A stretch of 10,639 nucleotides of DNA, taken from positions 1 through 10,639 of the forward strand of contig RMBW01000361.1 of NCBI GenBank assembly GCA_004009845.1, read 5' to 3'. The notes under the pieces were generated by a model. The model had not been told where the DNA came from, searched no databases, and saw only the letters and a program-made list of their open reading frames with translations. This DNA comes from Davidsoniella eucalypti. Taxonomy: Eukaryota > Ascomycota > Sordariomycetes > Microascales > Ceratocystidaceae. Made by a program: the position numbers and the translations under genes. Below are positions 7,897-10,639 of this stretch, one piece after another; within the stretch, counting starts at the first letter, position 1; the number at the start of each line of letters is the position of its first letter.

Positions 7897-9156
7897 ATGT
7901 ATAGTAGAAGGCTATTAAGGCAGTGCACTGTTCCTATCATTATGATAACTTTTCTAGACAGACTAAGTCTCTGGAGATGTTGCCCAATTAGTCGAGTGGA
8001 GGGTGAGGTGGTGTTTTGTCGGCGCAAACAGGATGATAATCGCAGGTGTGGCGTCGCATTAAAGAATGCGCGGCGGACGGGCCAAGTTTTCCAATTTCGC
8101 CAGAATGCGATCCTGATCCCCTATTCTAGTTTGGTTGTCTTCTTCTTTAGTCAGTCGGAGGGATTCTTTTTTCGTCCAAGTCTGCTACATTCCTTTTCCG
8201 ACAGCATTTATCTCTACTACTCTCACCACTATGTTACCAGACACTGTCCATATATAGCTTGTGCAGAACTGACATCCAGACAGACCTCAGCACCTATGTT
8301 GCATGGCAATATCATCATGGTGGGTGTGTTCCAGTATCTACAGACGGACATAAGCTTTGTATAGATCGAAAATGCAACACTAGAAAGCAAGGCCCATATG
8401 TAGATAGGTAGTAGCAATCATAGCTACATGTACAAAGATGCAACGATATACATATTAATGAGCATACAAATACATGCATATGCTCACGATAGACAATTTG
8501 GCATCATTATACATGGGGTGTACCTTGTCTCATGGAATTTCATCACCCGCAACGATGGGTCTCCAGGGCCTTTAGCCCTCAACTATCGACTTCCCCAAGG
8601 TAAATCTCTTGCCGGCCGATTAACCTGCCGCTGGTATGACTTACTGATGTTTAGTCAAGCATATTTGCCATGTGTGCATATATCTGTAGATACGGAGAGA
8701 GACTTGGGTTGCAAATTGATCGTATATTACCAAATTCTACTTCACCCTTCTTCTACATACTCACTGTATATGCACTCCCTTTCCCCTGGTATACAATGTA
8801 GGCTTCTACATGTTGAACGGTCACACCCGAATGCAGTCCTTGTTCAATGGGGACTTATCACCACAAGATGGAAAGGATATAACTGGTGGTGTTTCTCAAT
8901 ATAGCAAAGCTAATAAAAGACCACCTTCATCCCGGCCTCAGACTCGATCATGCCTGTTGGTATATGTAGATCCGACTACCCAAAGCTATCTTATCTTGTT
9001 TTTGTGTTCGAGAACATCGACATGAGATTCCGCAATATTTGTGTATTTGTATTCAACGCCCTAAAAACGCCACCGCCATTCAGCCCTCGACATCATCATA
9101 ATTGGGCGTTTCTATTGTATCTTGGCCGTAGGACCTGCCCTGCCCGTCGGTCCTGA
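7897..9156 (+). other. 1.26-kb frame with unusually few stop codons, unidentified
   Basis: One plus-strand frame runs 420 codons with stops only at 8362, 8401, 8902, 8911 and 8914 before TGA 9154-9156. It forms three long open segments: 155 codons from ATG 7897, 166 codons from 8404, and 79 codons from 8917. Random DNA near 40% G/C should give roughly 26 stops. The translations are rich in Tyr, His, Ser and Phe, and no motif or family is recognised. The last segment (KLSYLVFVFENIDMRFRN) looks the most protein-like. No convincing intron of usual fungal length bridges the stops. It may be a decayed gene, a set of exons, or a compositional effect. I do not claim that it is translated. Confidence 0.25.
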
Positions 9157-9579
9157 GTCTTAGTAAAATGGACATTCTAGCTATTAATTGTAAATGACAA
9201 ACCGCAGTTTTCATATTACTTAGATACTTTAGCGTAAATCAATAGCATAGAGGTTTTGTGATGTGGCTTGAGGAGCTGCATATACTTGGCGCCTATGGCT
9301 TATCTAGCTGTACGTATATATATACATAATGTCATCTAGTTTGGAATGATTTACAATGCATCTTGATTGTGCTTCAAAATCCCCCCCCGCAAATAAGCAT
9401 TAAGCAAACACAGTGACTTGCATATGTGTATGATGAATGCAATCAGTGCTTCATGAAGACTAGTCAAGTCCGTTGGTGTCATCGTCATAGAGCATATGCT
9501 CATATCTATACTAAAGCACTAAACAATACTATGCTACGCACAAACCATGTTTGTTTGCTTAATTCGGGTATGCATGTGC
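9157..9579. other. AT-rich gene-poor stretch
   Basis: No gene is supported. It contains TA-rich runs (about 9310-9330) and an 8-base poly(C) tract at 9381-9388. Confidence 0.5.
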
Positions 9580-9604
9580 CATCTTAATTGACGTCGTTAA
9601 GATG
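9580..9604. repeat. 8-bp perfect inverted repeat around a TGACGTC core
   Basis: CATCTTAA (9580-9587) and TTAAGATG (9597-9604) are exact reverse complements. The 9-base loop TTGACGTCG contains TGACGTC, close to the bZIP/CREB-type site TGACGTCA. This might be a binding site, but no gene start lies nearby. Confidence 0.6.
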
Positions 9605-10302
9605 TTTCAATCCTCCATGTTCCAATCCCGTTATTCAATCTAGAAGCTCAGGGTACAAAATGTCGTATTTATACAGGGCACAATTTTGCTGATGTGGGGG
9701 AATATGAAAGCGAACAATAGGGTTAGGGTAGCTAGCCGAGTCTCAAAAAGAGCTTTATACAAATTAATAGCGTATATTGTATAAACTTTTAAATCATGTA
9801 CAGTGAATCATAAGCCGAACGAAGACAGACTTTCTCAGGGGAACAATGCCGCCGTGGGCCACTATCACGTCAGAGACCAGAGAATATAATCTAGCCCCTT
9901 GTATTCAATATTGTCGCGGTATTTTGGTGTTTTAGCAAGCGAGAACCCGATTGTTACCCTTAAATCATTTCGTAACGACAAAATATGTCTACATCCGTAG
10001 CGATGTGAAGAAGTTTTGTGTGAGCGCGAGACAAACCGCTTCGGCCAATACCAGCTGGCCCTATATTGGAGAAGGGAAGTATGCACTTTGCGGGAGCTAA
10101 TCATGATCGAAGCTTTAGGGATGGGTGCTTGCGGTATCAATGGATGCTGGGCAGGGAACTTGAGTTTGTAAATTCTGACGCTCTTGAAATACCGAGTCGA
10201 TGTCGTAAACACAAGTTTTCCTGAATTTTTGTGGTTATGGTTGCATACATGTTTTGTCATTACACAGCTGTACCTGCATGAAGGCAAGGTGGAAACAAAA
10301 AG
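9605..10302. other. stretch with a long but unrecognised minus-strand frame
   Basis: A 140-codon minus frame (9865-10287, from ATG) is the longest minus-strand frame in the window. Its translation is basic and rich in Ser, Tyr and Lys, with no motif, signal peptide or membrane span, and no recognised family. Upstream of it I see no clear promoter. I treat it as unsupported. Confidence 0.25.
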
Positions 10303-10494
10303 ATGCCTTCGGAAAAGCCATTATCAGCCACAGAGGCACCCATCAAGAACCAAGTTGAACCGAGTTTCAAACCATACCTATATATCCACCAGAAACGTTC
10401 ATATCCAGATGTACCTGGTTCAGCAGACTTTACTTGGTTGAGGGCAGGATATATGGGCTTAAAATACGGACATACACGGAACTCAACATGCTAG
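10303..10494 (+). other. 63-codon frame, unidentified
   Basis: It starts MPSEKPLSATEAPIKNQ and later reads SYPDVPGSADFTWLRAGYMG before TAG. The codon pattern looks more protein-like than most short frames here, but there is no known motif. The frame could be a short gene or a relic exon. It overlaps another open frame in a different register, which weakens the case. Confidence 0.2.
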
Positions 10495-10519
10495 CGAAAC
10501 TACCGGCACAGCACGAAAG

Positions 10520-10529
10520 CCAATATTGG
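10520..10529. promoter_or_regulatory. palindromic double CCAAT box
   Basis: CCAATATTGG is a perfect 10-bp palindrome that places a CCAAT box on each strand. CCAAT is bound by the fungal HAP/CBC complex upstream of many genes. Any gene it served would lie beyond the right edge or be the weak frames nearby, so the function is speculative. Confidence 0.2.
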
Positions 10530-10639
10530 TCTAGAAGGGAAAGTGTTGAGTGTTTGGTTGTATTGTGATAGTAGGTGCAAGGCAATACCAAATCAGGTAT
10601 GTTGAATGAGTGGTTCAGGCTGAATGGGTGCCTGCAGCA

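Noticed and set aside
8230..8256. ATG after a CT-rich tract, as a gene start
   Set aside because: The frame stops after eight codons, and no spliced continuation is evident.
9718..9728. TAGGGTTAGGG, resembling the fungal telomere repeat
   Set aside because: Fewer than two repeats in the middle of the window; expected by chance, not a telomere or a convincing interstitial array.
1..10639. CRISPR array, bacterial operon, prophage or rRNA content
   Set aside because: No spaced direct repeats, ribosome binding sites with tandem genes, phage genes or rRNA motifs were seen; the recognised genes are eukaryotic.

Overview
The window looks like filamentous fungal (ascomycete, Pezizomycotina-type) nuclear DNA. 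The evidence is the family identity of the two recognisable genes: a fungal-style origin recognition complex subunit 6 (ORC6), and a fungal-style short-chain dehydrogenase/reductase (SDR). Supporting signs are the monocistronic tail-to-tail layout, a CT-rich core-promoter-like element, and long TpA-rich gene-poor DNA. I see no bacterial operon, CRISPR array, rRNA or tRNA. All family calls come from reading translations and recalling families; no search was run.

Layout. (1) 1-1560 is a GC-rich block: 44 of 60 bases are G/C in 121-180 and 36 of 60 in 1141-1200. It holds the ORC6 reading frame on the plus strand, cut by the left window edge and broken by several single-base indels. Tail to tail with it, about 145 bp away, is the C-terminal half of an SDR on the minus strand, which also carries one single-base frameshift and loses its N-terminal half at about 1559. 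(2) 1560-10639 is AT-richer DNA (17 of 60 G/C in 9301-9360), with many CTAG and TpA steps and no gene I can name. Within it are a Glu-rich coiled-coil-like coding relic (5241-5477), a stretch open on both strands (4539-4847), an orphan core-promoter-like element (about 6221-6353), a 1.26-kb frame with unusually few stops (7897-9156), simple repeats, and several short inverted repeats.

No intact pathway can be assembled. ORC6 would act in the nucleus in replication-origin licensing and the SDR in NAD(P)-dependent redox metabolism; there is no functional link beyond adjacency. The main open question is whether the broken ORC6 and SDR are true pseudogenes at the edge of a repeat-rich, possibly RIP-affected region, or real genes damaged by indel errors in the assembly. 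The ORC6 lesions are nearly all single-base indels with conserved residues kept, which favours recent decay or sequence error over long neutral drift. The abrupt loss of the SDR N-terminus favours real truncation.
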